Of a stretch of 64,000 nt of DNA, positions 29,664 to 40,894 are shown piece after piece. The first letter of the stretch is position 1. Each line of letters begins with the position of its first letter. The notes beneath the pieces are model-generated. The model searched no databases and was not told the origin of the DNA. It worked only from the letters and a program-made list of their open reading frames with translations. A program made the translations under genes and the position numbers. Origin of the DNA: Tibeticola sediminis (GTDB taxonomy: Bacteria > Pseudomonadota > Gammaproteobacteria > Burkholderiales > Burkholderiaceae_C); assembly GCF_003843835.1 (NCBI RefSeq), contig NZ_RKQL01000006.1, forward strand, positions 1-64,000. The letters run 5' to 3'.

Positions 29664-30944
29664 CTAGCGCTCGCGCGGGCTCGAGCGCAGGAACAAGCGC
29701 TCGACGGTGCGCATGACGGCCTCGCGTTGATCCGGGTCGGCGCCCTGGAGTTCCGCCAGCGCGCCATGCAGCATCTTTTGCGTCAAGCCGCGGGCCAGCG
29801 CTTCGAGCGCCTCGTCGACCGTGGCGCCGCGGGCGAGCAGCCGCCGCGCGCGGGCGATTTCGACGCCCTGCCATTGATCGGCCTGCGCCTGGAGGCGCCG
29901 AATGACCGGCACGACGCCGCGTTTGGGATCGCGCAGCAGCAACCAGTGCATGAAGCTCTGCACGCCCGCATCGATGATCGCCTCGGCCTGTTCGACCGCC
30001 GCTTGCCGATTGGCCTGGCCGGTTTGGACGACGTTTGAGAGGTCGTCGACGGTGTAGAGGTAGACGTCTTCGAGCTTCTGAACCTCAGGCTCGATGTCGC
30101 GCGGCACCGCCAGATCCACCATGAACATCGGCCGGCGCTTGCGCTGCTTGAGCGCGCTTTCCACCGCCCCGAGCCCGATGATCGGCAAGGTGCTGGCCGT
30201 GCAACTCACCACCGCGTCGAATTCATGCAAGCGCTCGGGCAGGTCGGCCAAGCGCATGACCTCGGCGCCGAAGCGCGCCGCGAGCCGCTCCCCGCGGTCG
30301 AGCGTGCGGTTGGCAATCGCCATGCTCTTGGGGCTCTTGGCCGCGAAATGCGTCGCGGCGAGTTCGATCATCTCCCCCGCGCCGACGAACAACACTCGAA
30401 CCTGGCTGAGGTCTTCGAACAACTGAGCCGCCAGCCGCACCGCCGCTGCCGCCATGCTGATCGAATGCGCCCCGATTTCGGTCGTGCTGCGCACCTCTTT
30501 GGCGACGGAAAAGCTGCGCTGAAACAGCTGGTTGAGCGTGGTTCCGAGCGCGCCGGCTTCCTCGGCGACCCGCACCGCGGATTTCATCTGGCCCAGAATC
30601 TGCGGCTCGCCCAGCACCATCGAGTCGAGCCCGCTGGCCACCCGGAACGCATGTCGCGCCGCCTCGGCATCTTCGAGCGCATAGACATGCGGTCGCAAGA
30701 CCGCGGCGTCGACGCCGCCCACGTTGGCCAGCCAGCCCAGGGCGTGGTCGATCGGCGCTTGCTCGCTCGCGCCGTAAATCTCGGTGCGGTTGCAGGTCGA
30801 GAGGATCGCGGCCTCGGGGTGGGTCGGAACCGCGGCGCGCAGCGAGGCCAGCTTGGGCTTGATTTGTTCGAGCGCGAAAGCGAAACGACCGCGCAGATCG
30901 AGTGGCGCGGTCGTGTGGTTGATGCCCAAGGCCCAGACAGACAT
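29664..30944 (-). CDS. hemA: Glutamyl-tRNA reductase
   Basis: 426 residues. It makes glutamate-1-semialdehyde, the first committed step of C5 tetrapyrrole synthesis. [13 protein letters not shown] opens the catalytic domain, C51 in [10 protein letters not shown] is the active-site cysteine, [10 protein letters not shown] follows, then an NADPH domain ([16 protein letters not shown]) and a helical dimerisation tail. A TATAAT sits only six bases before the ATG, so the mRNA may be leaderless. Confidence 0.96.
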   Translation of the reverse strand: MSVWALGINHTTAPLDLRGRFAFALEQIKPKLASLRAAVPTHPEAAILSTCNRTEIYGASEQAPIDHALGWLANVGGVDAAVLRPHVYALEDAEAARHAFRVASGLDSMVLGEPQILGQMKSAVRVAEEAGALGTTLNQLFQRSFSVAKEVRSTTEIGAHSISMAAAAVRLAAQLFEDLSQVRVLFVGAGEMIELAATHFAAKSPKSMAIANRTLDRGERLAARFGAEVMRLADLPERLHEFDAVVSCTASTLPIIGLGAVESALKQRKRRPMFMVDLAVPRDIEPEVQKLEDVYLYTVDDLSNVVQTGQANRQAAVEQAEAIIDAGVQSFMHWLLLRDPKRGVVPVIRRLQAQADQWQGVEIARARRLLARGATVDEALEALARGLTQKMLHGALAELQGADPDQREAVMRTVERLFLRSSPRER

Positions 30945-30950
30945 TCCCGG

Positions 30951-30956
30951 ATTATA
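30951..30956 (-). promoter_or_regulatory. Possible -10 box of hemA
   Basis: The minus strand reads TATAAT, then CCGGGA, then the hemA ATG. A transcript from it would begin at or next to the start codon. The -35 region is weak, so it may be fortuitous. Confidence 0.4.
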
Positions 30957-31048
30957 AAATTGAGCCCGGCCTACGCTCCCCCGACGGCTCCGACATTCTC
31001 ACCGCCCGCCGCTCGAGGAGCGGCAGATCTCCACGACGCTCTAACCCC

Positions 31049-31318
31049 ATGGGCCCCGTCGCCGCTTTTTGGCATTTGCTCAATTTCTTCGCTCCGGCGG
31101 CGGCGCTGGCCGTCTACGGCGGGTGCCTGCTGGCCTGGATGTCGGGCCAGCGGCTGGGCGCGGCGGCGATCGGCTGGCGGATCGCGCTGAATTTTGCGCT
31201 CGGCGCAGGCGTTCTCGTCGCGGGCCTCCTGCTGCTGGGCCGCGACGGGCGCATGCTGACCTATGCCGCACTCGTCCTCGTCGTCGGTTCGGTCCTCGCC
31301 TTCCAAACCCGCCGCTGA
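31049..31318 (+). CDS. Small integral membrane protein of unknown function
   Basis: 89 residues with three hydrophobic stretches (about 10-30, 42-62 and 68-84), basic residues between them and a RR tail. I do not recognise a family. It lies divergent from hemA and converges on ugpQ with five bases between stops. The hydrophobic pattern and start near ACCCC support coding, but there is no clear ribosome site. Confidence 0.6.
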   Translation: MGPVAAFWHLLNFFAPAAALAVYGGCLLAWMSGQRLGAAAIGWRIALNFALGAGVLVAGLLLLGRDGRMLTYAALVLVVGSVLAFQTRR

Positions 31319-31323
31319 GTTTT

Positions 31324-32103
31324 TCACCCCTCGGGCACGAAGAGGTCGACGCGGTCGGTGATGATGCCGTCGGTTCCAAGTGCCAGCAGGCGTTGGGCCG
31401 CCCAGGCGTCGTTGACCGTGTAGCTCAAGGCGCGCAGGCCGAGGCTGCGGGCTCGTGCGACCAGTGCGGCATCCCACAGCGCGTGGTTGCACACCAGCGC
31501 CACGCAGCCGAGCGCCGCAGCGCGCTCGAGGCAGCCATCCCACAGCGTGTCGAGCAACAGCGCGCGTGGCAGCGCCGGCGCGGCGGCGGCTGCGGCGGCC
31601 AGCGCCTCGACTTGGAACGAGCTCAGCAGCGGTGGCGTTTGGGCCTGCGCCCACAGGCGCGCGGCGGTTTCGGCGACGACGGCCCCGGTGCGCGCCTCGG
31701 TGCCGGGTGTGGGTTTGATCTCGATGTTGAGCAGGAGCCCATTGGCCTGCAGGTAGCGCGCCAGATTGGCCAGCGTCGGCAGCGGCTCGCCCGCGTAGGC
31801 GCGCGAATGCCAGCTCCCGGCGTCGAGCTGCGCGAGCGTGGCCCAGCCGTGGTCGCCCGCGACCGGGCTGGCCGCGGGGCCGGCAAGGTCCGAGAGCCCG
31901 CGCGTGGTGCGGGTGAGCGTCGCATCGTGCAGCAAAAACGGTACGCCATCGGCACTGAGCTTCACGTCGCACTCGGCCATGCGGTAGCCCAAGGCCGCGC
32001 CGTATCGAAACGCCGCCAGCGTGTTCTCAGGCGCCAGCCGCCCCGCGCCGCGGTGCGCGATCCAACGCGGGTAAGGCCAGCGAGGCAGATCGGGTGGGGA
32101 CAT
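31324..32103 (-). CDS. ugpQ: Glycerophosphodiester phosphodiesterase UgpQ
   Basis: 259 residues, GDPD TIM barrel. It hydrolyses imported glycerophosphodiesters to sn-glycerol-3-phosphate. Visible are WIAHRGAGRLAPENTLAAF, ECDVKLSADGVPFLLHDATL, LLNIEIKPT and the C-terminal GTDGIITDRVDL. No signal peptide, so cytoplasmic. Last gene of the ugp operon. Confidence 0.94.
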   Translation of the reverse strand: MSPPDLPRWPYPRWIAHRGAGRLAPENTLAAFRYGAALGYRMAECDVKLSADGVPFLLHDATLTRTTRGLSDLAGPAASPVAGDHGWATLAQLDAGSWHSRAYAGEPLPTLANLARYLQANGLLLNIEIKPTPGTEARTGAVVAETAARLWAQAQTPPLLSSFQVEALAAAAAAAPALPRALLLDTLWDGCLERAAALGCVALVCNHALWDAALVARARSLGLRALSYTVNDAWAAQRLLALGTDGIITDRVDLFVPEG

Positions 32104-32151
32104 GGTCGGTGGGCTCCGCTCGGCAGGCCGCGCGTGCGCGGGGGCAGCCTT

Positions 32152-33177
32152 TCAGTCGATTTCGATGCGCCGGCCCGTGGTGCGGTCGAACCAGTGCAGC
32201 TTACCGGGCACGGGCTGCACATGGATGGTGCTGCCCAGCGCCGGCGCGGGCACGGCCTCTTCGGTGCGCACGGTCAGCAATTCGTCGCCCAGCCGAGCGT
32301 GGATGAGCCGCTCGGCGCCGAGGAGTTCCACCGTGTCCACCTGCAGCGGCCAGCCGCTGTCAGAGAGCACCAGGTGCTCGGGCCGCACGCCGAGGATGGC
32401 GTTCGCCGGCCCGCCGAGGCCCGCTTGGGGCGCGTGCTGCAGCAGGTTCATCGGTGGCGAGCCGATGAAGCTCGCGACGAAGGTGCTGGCCGGGCGGTTG
32501 TAGACCGTCTCGGGTGTGTCGAACTGCTCCATGCGCCCGGCGTTCATGACGATCATGCGCTGCGCGAGCGTCATCGCTTCGACCTGGTCGTGGGTCACGA
32601 ACAGCGAGGTGATGCCCAGCTCCCGGTGCAGCTTGCGGATTTCCAGCCGCGTCTGCGCGCGCAGCTTGGCGTCGAGGTTCGAGAGCGGCTCGTCGAACAA
32701 AAATGCCTGCGGCTCGCGCACGATGGCGCGGCCCATCGCCACCCGCTGACGTTGGCCGCCCGAGAGTTCACGCGGTTTACGCTTGAGCAAGGCGCCGAGC
32801 TCCAGGATGCCGGCCGCCTTGTCCACGCGGCGTTGGATCTCGTCCTTGGGCACGCCCGCGATCTTGAGGCCATAGGCCATGTTGTCGAACACGCTCATGT
32901 GCGGATAGAGCGCATAGTTCTGGAACACCATGGCGATGTCGCGCCGGGCGGGCTCGAGGTCGTTGACTACGCGCTCGCCGATGCGGATTTGTCCCTCGGT
33001 GATTTCCTCGAGGCCCGCCACCATGCGCAGCAAGGTGGATTTGCCGCAGCCCGAAGGGCCGACGACGACGACGAATTCACCGTCTTCGATGCGTGCGTCC
33101 ACGCCGTGGAGCACCTCGACCGCGTGTTTGCCGCGGCCGTAGCGTTTGATGACCTGCTGGAGTTCGATGGAAGCCAT
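32152..33177 (-). CDS. ugpC: sn-Glycerol-3-phosphate ABC transporter ATPase UgpC
   Basis: 341 residues. Walker [10 protein letters not shown] (residues 40-48), Q-loop [10 protein letters not shown], signature [16 protein letters not shown], Walker [12 protein letters not shown] and the switch FVTHDQ. A C-terminal MalK-type TOBE domain (about 240-341) follows. Sugar/polyol importer ATPases share this layout, and the ugp context gives the substrate. Confidence 0.94.
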   Translation of the reverse strand: MASIELQQVIKRYGRGKHAVEVLHGVDARIEDGEFVVVVGPSGCGKSTLLRMVAGLEEITEGQIRIGERVVNDLEPARRDIAMVFQNYALYPHMSVFDNMAYGLKIAGVPKDEIQRRVDKAAGILELGALLKRKPRELSGGQRQRVAMGRAIVREPQAFLFDEPLSNLDAKLRAQTRLEIRKLHRELGITSLFVTHDQVEAMTLAQRMIVMNAGRMEQFDTPETVYNRPASTFVASFIGSPPMNLLQHAPQAGLGGPANAILGVRPEHLVLSDSGWPLQVDTVELLGAERLIHARLGDELLTVRTEEAVPAPALGSTIHVQPVPGKLHWFDRTTGRRIEID

Positions 33178-33209
33178 GGATCGTGTTGGGGTTCAGCGGC
33201 AAGGGGCGG

Positions 33210-34061
33210 CTATTTTTCGGTGTCGACCAGGCCCTTGACGAACCACTTTTGCATGAGGATGACGACGAGCGCCGGCGGAATCATGGCGAGCAGCGCGGTG
33301 GCCATCACGACGTTCCATTCGTTGGCCGCGTCGCCGCCCGAAATCATGCGCTTGATGCCCACGACCACCGGGTACATGTCCTCGTTGGTCGTCACCAGCA
33401 GCGGCCACAGATATTGGTTCCAGCCGTAAATGAACTGGATGACGAAGAGCGCCGCGATCGAGGTGGCCGACAAGGGCAGCAACACGTCCTTGAAGAAGCG
33501 CAGCGGCCCCGCTCCGTCCATGCGCGCAGCCTCCACGAGTTCGTCGGGCACGGTCAGGAAGAACTGGCGAAACAAAAAGGTCGCGGTCGCCGAGGCGATC
33601 AGCGGCACCGTGAGGCCCGCGTAGCTGTTGAGCAAGCCCAGGTCGGCCACCACCTTGTAAGTCGGCCCGATGCGAACCTCCACCGGCAGCATCAGTGTGA
33701 CGAAGATCGCCCAGAAGAAGAACTGCCGAAACGGAAACCGAAAGTAGACGATCGCGAATGCCGACAGCAGTGAGATCGCGATCTTGCCCACCGTGATGAT
33801 GAGCGCCGAAATCAGGCTGACCGTCATCATGCGGGCGACCGGCGCCGTCGACCCCGCGCCATCACCGCCGCCGCGCCAAGCCTGCGCCAGGTTCTCCAGC
33901 AGGTGCGACCCGGGGCTCATCGGCATGGGCACTTGCACGATGGCGTCGGCGGTCTGGGTGGCCGCGACGAAGGTGATGTAGAGCGGAAACGCAACCACCG
34001 CCACACCCAGCAATAGCACCAAGTGCGAGAGGAAATCCAGAAAGGGATGACGTTCGACCAT
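33210..34061 (-). CDS. ugpE: sn-Glycerol-3-phosphate ABC transporter permease UgpE
   Basis: 283 residues with six membrane segments and the permease motif [20 protein letters not shown] that docks the ATPase. It ends with the W(F)VKGLVDTEK-like tail of UgpE. It follows ugpA by 18 bp. Confidence 0.94.
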   Translation of the reverse strand: MVERHPFLDFLSHLVLLLGVAVVAFPLYITFVAATQTADAIVQVPMPMSPGSHLLENLAQAWRGGGDGAGSTAPVARMMTVSLISALIITVGKIAISLLSAFAIVYFRFPFRQFFFWAIFVTLMLPVEVRIGPTYKVVADLGLLNSYAGLTVPLIASATATFLFRQFFLTVPDELVEAARMDGAGPLRFFKDVLLPLSATSIAALFVIQFIYGWNQYLWPLLVTTNEDMYPVVVGIKRMISGGDAANEWNVVMATALLAMIPPALVVILMQKWFVKGLVDTEK

Positions 34062-34079
34062 GAGGCAAGCGCTGCGCGC

Positions 34080-34967
34080 TCAGTAAGTGACTTTCTTCTC
34101 GACGAAGCGGAACTGCACCACCGTGAGCGCAATCACGATCGCCATCAACACCACCGACTGCGCCGCCGAGCCGCCGAGGTCCATGGCTTTGAAGCCGTCG
34201 TAATACACCTTGTAGACCAGAATCGCGGTGTCCTTGCCGGGGCCACCCTGCGTGGCCGCGTCGACGATGGCGAACGTGTCGAAGAAGGCATACACCACGT
34301 TGATCACCAGCAAAAAGAAGGTGGTGGGCGAGAGCAGCGGGAAGATGATGGTCCAAAAACGCCGCCACGGCCCCGCGCCGTCGATGGCAGCCGCTTCGAT
34401 CAGCGACTTCGGGATGCTTTGCAGGCCCGCGAGAAAGAACAGGAAGTTGTAAGAAATTTGCTTCCACACGGCGGCCATCACGATCAGCGCCATCGCATGG
34501 CGACTGTTGAGCAAGCTGTTCCATTCGATGCCGATGCGGCCGAGCGCATAGGTGACGATGCCGATGCTCGGCGCAAACATGAACAGCCACAGCACCCCGG
34601 CAACCGCTGGCGCGACCGCGTAAGGCCAGATCAGCAGCGTCTTGTAGAGGCTCGCGCCCCGCACCACCCGGTCGGCGAACACGGCGAGCGTGAGCGCGAT
34701 CGACAAACCCAGAAACGCCACCAGCGCGGAGAACAACGCCGTCGTCTGGAAGGAGGCGAGGTAGGTCTCATCGGCAAACAAGCGGCGGAAGTTGTCCAGC
34801 CCCACCCATTCGACGCTCATGCCAAACGCGTCTTGCTGCTGCAGCGACTGCACCAGTGCCTGGCCCGCCGGCCAGAAAAAGAACACGGCGACGACGATCA
34901 CCTGCGGGGCCAGCAGCACCCAGGGCAGCCAGGCACTTTGGAAGCGGACGCGTTTTTCGACAGCCAT
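34080..34967 (-). CDS. ugpA: sn-Glycerol-3-phosphate ABC transporter permease UgpA
   Basis: 295 residues with six membrane segments and the docking motif [20 protein letters not shown]. The N-terminus [14 protein letters not shown] and the family ending [10 protein letters not shown] are typical. It lies 63 bp after ugpB. Confidence 0.94.
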   Translation of the reverse strand: MAVEKRVRFQSAWLPWVLLAPQVIVVAVFFFWPAGQALVQSLQQQDAFGMSVEWVGLDNFRRLFADETYLASFQTTALFSALVAFLGLSIALTLAVFADRVVRGASLYKTLLIWPYAVAPAVAGVLWLFMFAPSIGIVTYALGRIGIEWNSLLNSRHAMALIVMAAVWKQISYNFLFFLAGLQSIPKSLIEAAAIDGAGPWRRFWTIIFPLLSPTTFFLLVINVVYAFFDTFAIVDAATQGGPGKDTAILVYKVYYDGFKAMDLGGSAAQSVVLMAIVIALTVVQFRFVEKKVTY

Positions 34968-35030
34968 GAAAGAAATGGAAACGGTGCCACCCTCACGGGC
35001 GGCACCTGGGATGCACTTCGCGCGTGAGGG

Positions 35031-36335
35031 TCAGGACTTGTTGGCCTTCTCGAAGCGCTCGAGCTGCTCGTTGCCGCGCTTGACGATGCTGTCGAGGGCT
35101 TCCTTGGCCGCTTTCTTGCCGGCCCAAACCTGCTCGAGTTCTTCATCCTCGATGGCACGGATTTGCACGAAATTACCCAAACGGATACCGCGCGACTTGT
35201 CGGTGGTCTTGCGGATCATCTGGTTGACGGCGGTATCGGTGCCGGGGTTTTGCTTGTAAAAGCCCGACTTTTCCGTGAGTTCGAGCGCGGCCAGCGTGAT
35301 CGGGAGGTAACCCGTGCGCTGGTGGCTCTTGGCCTGAACTTCGGGTTTGCTGAGGTAGTTGAAGAAGGCGGCTACACCCTTGTAATCCTTCGCTGGCTTA
35401 CCCGCCATCACCCAAAGCGAAGCGCCGCCGATGATGGTGTTTTGCGGCGCGCCGGGTACGTCGGGGTAATACGGCAGCGGCGCGATGCCAAAGTTGAACT
35501 TCGCGTTCTTTTTAATGTTGGCATAGGTCGACGAGGAGCCGGTCTGCATGGCGCACTCACCCGAGTAGAACGGCGCGTCGCCCAGGTTGTTGCGGCCTTT
35601 GTAGACGAACAGGCCTTGCTTGGCCATGTTGGCGAGGTTCTCGATATGGCGCACATGCAGCGGGCTGTTGACCAGCAGCCGCGCGTCCAGGCCGTCGAAG
35701 CCGTTGTTCTTTGACGCAAACAAGGTGTTGTGCCAGGTCGAGAAGCTCTCGAGCTGGGTCCAGCCCTGCCAGCTCGTGGTGAACGGGCATTTGTGGCCGC
35801 TGGCCTTGAGCTTGGCGGCGGCAGCGACGAGTTCGGGCCAGGTGGCAGGTGCTTTCTCGGGGTCCAGGCCAGCGGCCTTGAACGCGTCCTTGTTGTAATT
35901 GAGGATGGTGGTCGAGCTGTTGAACGGGTAGCTCAGCATCTGGCCGTTGGGCGCGGTGTAGTAGCCCACGACGGCGGGGATGTACGCCTTGGGATCGAAC
36001 TTGTAGCCCGCATCGGTGAGCACCTTGCCCACCGGCACGATGGCGCCCTTGCTGGCCATCATGGTGGCGGTGCCGACTTCGAACACCTGCAGGATGTGCG
36101 GCGCGTTTCCGGCGCGGAAGGCCGCGATCGCTGCGGTCATCGACTCGTCGTACTGGCCCTTGTAGACCGGGACGATCTTGTAGTCCTTCTGGCTGGCATT
36201 GAATTCGTTGGCAAGATCGGTTACCCAGTCGTTGAGGCCGCCCGTCATGGAGTGCCACCATTGAATCTCGGTTTGGGCCGCAGCGGGCAGGGCAAAGGCG
36301 GCCGCGAAAGCAGCGGCGATGAAGCTTCGTTTCAT
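35031..36335 (-). CDS. ugpB: sn-Glycerol-3-phosphate periplasmic binding protein UgpB
   Basis: 434 residues. A clear signal peptide (KRSFIAAAFAAAFALPAAAQ) is followed by an extracellular solute-binding domain starting IQWWHSMTGGLNDWV, with YKGQYDESMTAAIAAFRAG and the YPFNSSTTILNYNKDAF segment. AGGAGAT before the ATG at 36335 fixes the start. It is the first gene of ugpBAEC-Q, downstream of a candidate Pho box. Confidence 0.95.
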   Translation of the reverse strand: MKRSFIAAAFAAAFALPAAAQTEIQWWHSMTGGLNDWVTDLANEFNASQKDYKIVPVYKGQYDESMTAAIAAFRAGNAPHILQVFEVGTATMMASKGAIVPVGKVLTDAGYKFDPKAYIPAVVGYYTAPNGQMLSYPFNSSTTILNYNKDAFKAAGLDPEKAPATWPELVAAAAKLKASGHKCPFTTSWQGWTQLESFSTWHNTLFASKNNGFDGLDARLLVNSPLHVRHIENLANMAKQGLFVYKGRNNLGDAPFYSGECAMQTGSSSTYANIKKNAKFNFGIAPLPYYPDVPGAPQNTIIGGASLWVMAGKPAKDYKGVAAFFNYLSKPEVQAKSHQRTGYLPITLAALELTEKSGFYKQNPGTDTAVNQMIRKTTDKSRGIRLGNFVQIRAIEDEELEQVWAGKKAAKEALDSIVKRGNEQLERFEKANKS

Positions 36336-36369
36336 GGGATCTCCTGTGAACGGGGTCGGAACGGGGGCG

Positions 36370-36414
36370 ATTGTGGCGCCGGTTTGTGACGATTCAATGT
36401 AAATCCGGTGACGG
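36370..36414 (-). promoter_or_regulatory. Candidate Pho box and -10 of the ugp operon
   Basis: On the minus strand three 7-mers lie at an exact 11-bp period: CCGTCAC, TTTACAT, TCGTCAC (PhoB consensus CTGTCAT). Ten bases later comes CACAAT (36370-36375) as a possible -10. Ugp is a known phosphate-starvation system in E. coli. The match is partial, so binding is inferred. Confidence 0.5.
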
Positions 36415-36560
36415 CCCGGGCGCATGAGGGTTTGTCCGCTCTTGTGGACCGAGCCGGCTTGGCCCCACCCCCGCCGTGTGAATGTTGCGCTGCGGTAACA
36501 TTCTGGCCTCCGTCGGGTCGCCCCATCCGGGTGGCGGTTCGTGCCGGATGGTCTTTCGCG

Positions 36561-39500
36561 ATGAACGCTCCCACACCTTTGCATCACCTCCTGGCCCACG
36601 GCGACGATCAGCCGCGCCTACGCGAGATCCCCTACAACTACACCTCGTTCTCGGACCGCGAGATCGTGATTCGGCTGCTGGGCGCGCGCGCCTGGACGCT
36701 GCTCGAGCAGCTGCGCGAAGAGCGCCACACCGGCCGCTCGGCGCGCATGCTGTACGAGGTGCTGGGCGACATCTGGGTGGTGCAGCGCAACCCCTATTTG
36801 CAAGACGACCTGCTCGACAACCCCAGGCGCCGGCAGATGCTGGTCGAGGCGCTGCACCATCGCCTCGCCGAGATCGACAAGCGACGCACGCCCGAGGCCG
36901 ATGCCGGCCGCGACGCGCTGGTGGCCGAACTGCTCGGCATGGCCCGGCAGGCGGTCGAGGGCTTCGATGCGGGCCTGCGCGAGGTCGCGGCCTTGCGGCG
37001 CCAGGCGCTGCGGGCTTTGGGCCGCTGCACCGCGCGCGACAACATCAAGTTCGACGGCCTCTCGCGCGTCTCGCATGTGACCGACGCGACCGACTGGCGC
37101 GTGGAGGTGCCTTTCGTCGTGCTCACGCCCGACTCCGAGGCCGAGATGGCCGCGCTGGTGCGCGCGTGCATCGAACTGGGCCTGACCATCATCCCGCGGG
37201 GCGGCGGCACCGGCTACACCGGCGGCGCCGTGCCGCTGACCTGGAAGAGCGCGGTCATCAACACCGAGAAGCTCGAAGGCATGGGCGCGGTCGAGATGCG
37301 GCGGCTGCCGGGGGTGGATCGGGACGTGCCCACGATCTGGACCGAGGCCGGCGTGGTCACGCAACGCGTCGCCGATGCCGCCGAGCGCGCGGGCTTTGTG
37401 TTTGCGGTCGATCCCACCTCGGCCGATGCGTCGTGCATCGGCGGCAACATTGCGATGAACGCCGGCGGCAAGAAGGCGGTGCTGTGGGGCACGGCGCTCG
37501 ACAACCTCGCGAGCTGGCGCATGGTCACGCCCGACGCGCAGTGGCTCGAGGTCACGCGGCTCGACCACAACCTCGGCAAGATCCATGATGCGGAGGTCGC
37601 CCGCTTCGAACTGCAGTATTTCGAGGCCGACGGCAAAACCCGCGTGCGCAGCGAAATCCTCGAAATTCCCGGTGCCGTCTTTCGCAAGGAAGGCCTGGGC
37701 AAGGACGTCACCGACAAGTTTCTTGCCGGCCTGCCGGGGGTGCAGAAGGAGGGGTGCGATGGCCTCATCACCAGCGCGCGCTGGGTGTTGCACCGCATGC
37801 CGGCGCACACGCGCACGGTGTGTCTGGAGTTTTTCGGCCACGCGCGCGACGCGGTGCCGAGCATCGTCGAGATCAAGGACTTTCTGTTCGCCGAGGCCAA
37901 GCGCTCCGGCGTGGTGCTGGCCGGTCTGGAGCACCTCGATGACCGCTATCTGAAGGCGGTCGGTTACGCCACCAAGAGCAAGCGCGGTGGTCTGCCCAAG
38001 ATGGTGTTGTTTGGCGACATTGCGGGGGACGACCCGGACGCCGTCGCGCGCGCGACGAGTGAGGTGGTGCGTCTGGCCAATGCGCGCGGGGGCGAGGGCT
38101 TCATCGCTGTCAGCCCCGAAGCGCGCAAGAAATTCTGGCTCGATCGCAAGCGCACGGCGGCGATCAGCCGCCACACCAACGCCTTCAAGATCAACGAAGA
38201 CGTGGTGATCCCGCTGCCGCGCATGGCCGAATACACCGACGGCATCGAGCGCATCAACATCGAGCTGTCGCTGCGCAACAAGCTGCGCCTGTGCGACGAG
38301 CTTGAGGCCTTTCTCTCGGGTGGCAGCCTGCCGCTGGCTCCCCAAGGCGAGGGCGGCGAGGTGCCCCCGGCGGAACTGCTCGACGAGCGTGTGGCGCAGG
38401 CGCTGACGCTGGTGCGCGAAGTTCGTGCGCAGTGGCAGGGCTGGCTCGATCAGGTCGATGCCTTGTTTCCGCAGCTGCAAAACCACGAGCTGCGTGCGAG
38501 TTGGAAGACCCAGCTACGCGCGCCCTTGCGCGCGATCTTCACCGGCGGGGCGTTCGCGCCCATCCTCGAAGAATGCAACGCGATCCACCAGCGCGTGCTC
38601 AAAGGCCGGGTCTGGGTGGCGCTGCACATGCACGCGGGTGACGGCAATGTGCACACCAACATTCCGGTCAACAGCGACGACTACGAGATGCTGCAGACCG
38701 CGCACGAAGCCGTGCGACGCATCATGGCGCTGGCGCGTTCGCTCGACGGTGTGATTTCGGGTGAGCACGGCATCGGCATCACCAAGCTCGAATTCCTCAG
38801 CGACGAGGAACTGCGGCCCTTCGCCGAATACAAGCGCCGCGTCGACCCCGAGGGTCGGTTCAACCGCGGCAAGCTGCTGCGGGGTGCCGGGCGGCCGACC
38901 GGTGAGCCCGGCGCGCCGGTGTACGCGAGCGACCTCGAACACGCCTACACCCCGAGCTTTGGCCTCATGGGGCACGAGTCGCTCATCATGCAGCAGAGCG
39001 ACATCGGCGCGATCGCCGACAGCGTCAAAGACTGCCTGCGCTGCGGCAAGTGCAAGCCGGTGTGCGCGACCCATGTGCCGCGTGCGAACCTGCTCTATTC
39101 ACCGCGCAACAAGATCCTGGCGACCTCGCTGTTGATCGAGGCTTTCCTGTACGAAGAACAGACCCGCCGGGGCGTCTCGATCAAGCATTGGCAGGAGTTC
39201 GAGGACGTGGCCGACCATTGCACGGTGTGCCACAAATGCCTCACGCCCTGCCCGGTGAACATCGATTTTGGCGATGTGACCATGGCCATGCGCAACCTGC
39301 TGCGCAAGATGGGCAAGAAGTCCTTCCGACCCGGCAACGCGGCGGCGATGCTGTTCCTCAACGCCACCCATCCCGAAACCATCAAGCTCATGCGCAGCGC
39401 GATGGTGGACGTGGGTTTCAAGGCGCAGCGCCTGGCCAACCGCGTGCTCAAGGTCGCGGCGCGCCGCCAGACCGCGCGCCCGCCGGCGACGCACGGCCCA

Positions 39501-40448
39501 GCGCCAGTGCGCGAGCAGGTGATCCATTTCATCAACAAAAAGATGCCGGGCGGGCTGCCGAAGAAGACGGCGCGCGCGCTGCTCGACATCGAGGACAAGG
39601 ACTACGTTCCCATCATCCGCAACCCGGTAGCCACCACGCCCGAATCCGAAGCGGTGTTCTACTTCCCCGGCTGCGGTTCCGAGCGGCTGTTCAGCCAGGT
39701 GGGGCTGGCCACCCAAGCCATGCTCTGGCATGCGGGGGTGCAGACCGTGCTGCCGCCGGGGTATCTGTGCTGCGGCTATCCGCAACGCGGCTCGGGCGAG
39801 TTCGACAAGGCCGACAAAATCATCACCGACAACCGCGTGCTGTTCCACCGGGTCGCCAACACGCTCAACTATCTCGACATCCGCACCGTGGTGGTGAGCT
39901 GCGGCACCTGCTACGACCAGCTTCAGGGCTACCGCTTCGAAGATATTTTCCCCGGCTGCCGCATCATCGACATCCACGAGTTCCTGCTGGAAAAAGGCAT
40001 CACGCTGCCGGCGGGGCAGGGTGGCTTCCTCTACCACGAGCCCTGCCACAACCCGATGAAACTCGGCGACTCGATGAAGACCGTCCAGGCGCTGGTCGGC
40101 GACCAGGTGCTCAAGAGCGAGCGCTGCTGCGGCGAGTCGGGCACGTTGGGCGTCACCCGGCCCGACATCGCGACCCAGGTCCGCTTCAGCAAAGAAGAGT
40201 CGATCCGCCGCGGCGAGGCGGCGCTGCGTTCCAGCGGTGCAGTCGCGCCAGGCGCGAACGTCAAGATCCTCACCAGCTGCCCGAGCTGCCTGCAAGGCCT
40301 CAAACGCTACGAGGACGACTTGCAAAACGGCCTGCTCGAAGCCGACTACATCGTCGTCGAGATGGCGCGTCAGATTCTCGGCGAGGACTGGCTGCCGCGA
40401 TACGTCGCTGCGGCCAACGCCGGCGGCATCGAGCGCGTGCTGGTTTGA
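36561..40448 (+). CDS. DUF3683 / FAD-linked oxidase / 4Fe-4S / CCG-domain oxidoreductase
   Basis: 1295 residues in four parts: an N-terminal DUF3683 region (about 1-190, [20 protein letters not shown]), a FAD_binding_4 and C-terminal FAD oxidase module (about 200-780, [40 protein letters not shown]), two 4Fe-4S motifs ([11 protein letters not shown] about 823, [11 protein letters not shown] about 887) and two CCG cysteine clusters (LCCGYP about 1068, CCGESG about 1189). It resembles GlcD plus GlcF or D-lactate/2-hydroxyglutarate dehydrogenases in one chain. Substrate unknown, a D-2-hydroxyacid with quinone as acceptor is likely. The start at 36561 replaces an over-long open frame. Confidence 0.9.
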   Translation: MNAPTPLHHLLAHGDDQPRLREIPYNYTSFSDREIVIRLLGARAWTLLEQLREERHTGRSARMLYEVLGDIWVVQRNPYLQDDLLDNPRRRQMLVEALHHRLAEIDKRRTPEADAGRDALVAELLGMARQAVEGFDAGLREVAALRRQALRALGRCTARDNIKFDGLSRVSHVTDATDWRVEVPFVVLTPDSEAEMAALVRACIELGLTIIPRGGGTGYTGGAVPLTWKSAVINTEKLEGMGAVEMRRLPGVDRDVPTIWTEAGVVTQRVADAAERAGFVFAVDPTSADASCIGGNIAMNAGGKKAVLWGTALDNLASWRMVTPDAQWLEVTRLDHNLGKIHDAEVARFELQYFEADGKTRVRSEILEIPGAVFRKEGLGKDVTDKFLAGLPGVQKEGCDGLITSARWVLHRMPAHTRTVCLEFFGHARDAVPSIVEIKDFLFAEAKRSGVVLAGLEHLDDRYLKAVGYATKSKRGGLPKMVLFGDIAGDDPDAVARATSEVVRLANARGGEGFIAVSPEARKKFWLDRKRTAAISRHTNAFKINEDVVIPLPRMAEYTDGIERINIELSLRNKLRLCDELEAFLSGGSLPLAPQGEGGEVPPAELLDERVAQALTLVREVRAQWQGWLDQVDALFPQLQNHELRASWKTQLRAPLRAIFTGGAFAPILEECNAIHQRVLKGRVWVALHMHAGDGNVHTNIPVNSDDYEMLQTAHEAVRRIMALARSLDGVISGEHGIGITKLEFLSDEELRPFAEYKRRVDPEGRFNRGKLLRGAGRPTGEPGAPVYASDLEHAYTPSFGLMGHESLIMQQSDIGAIADSVKDCLRCGKCKPVCATHVPRANLLYSPRNKILATSLLIEAFLYEEQTRRGVSIKHWQEFEDVADHCTVCHKCLTPCPVNIDFGDVTMAMRNLLRKMGKKSFRPGNAAAMLFLNATHPETIKLMRSAMVDVGFKAQRLANRVLKVAARRQTARPPATHGPAPVREQVIHFINKKMPGGLPKKTARALLDIEDKDYVPIIRNPVATTPESEAVFYFPGCGSERLFSQVGLATQAMLWHAGVQTVLPPGYLCCGYPQRGSGEFDKADKIITDNRVLFHRVANTLNYLDIRTVVVSCGTCYDQLQGYRFEDIFPGCRIIDIHEFLLEKGITLPAGQGGFLYHEPCHNPMKLGDSMKTVQALVGDQVLKSERCCGESGTLGVTRPDIATQVRFSKEESIRRGEAALRSSGAVAPGANVKILTSCPSCLQGLKRYEDDLQNGLLEADYIVVEMARQILGEDWLPRYVAAANAGGIERVLV

Positions 40449-40480
40449 GAGGCTGAACCCACCCAACGCAGGAGACTTCC

Positions 40481-40894
40481 ATGGCCGGCCTCAAGACCGA
40501 CACCCCGACACCGGTGGATCTCACGGTGCACGGCGCCTCGCGCGTGCTCGAAATCGCGTTCTCGGACGGCGCGCGCTTTCGCATTCCGTTCGAGCTCATG
40601 CGCATCTACTCGCCCTCGGCCGAGGTGCAGGGCCATGGGCCCGGGCAGGAGGTGCTGCAAACCGGCAAGCGCGAGGTCGACATCGTTGCGCTCGAGCCCG
40701 TGGGCAACTACGCGGTGCAACCGACCTTCTCCGACGGCCACGACAGCGGCATCTTTACCTGGGAATATCTCTACTTCCTCGGCGCCAACGAGCAGGCGCT
40801 CTGGGCGGAGTACGCGTCGCGCCTGGCTGCGACCGGGCTGGACCGCGACGCCCCCATGCCGGAAAAATCGGGGGGCGGGTGCCACTCCCATTGA
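40481..40894 (+). CDS. DUF971 protein
   Basis: 137 residues. DLTVHGASRVLEIAFSDGAR and IPFELMRIYSPSAEVQGHGP match DUF971, the small domain that also begins gamma-butyrobetaine hydroxylases. IFTWEYLYFLG near the end and a terminal GGGCHSH tail could bind metal. Function unknown. A ribosome site AGGAG precedes the ATG. ubiE follows. Confidence 0.9.
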   Translation: MAGLKTDTPTPVDLTVHGASRVLEIAFSDGARFRIPFELMRIYSPSAEVQGHGPGQEVLQTGKREVDIVALEPVGNYAVQPTFSDGHDSGIFTWEYLYFLGANEQALWAEYASRLAATGLDRDAPMPEKSGGGCHSH

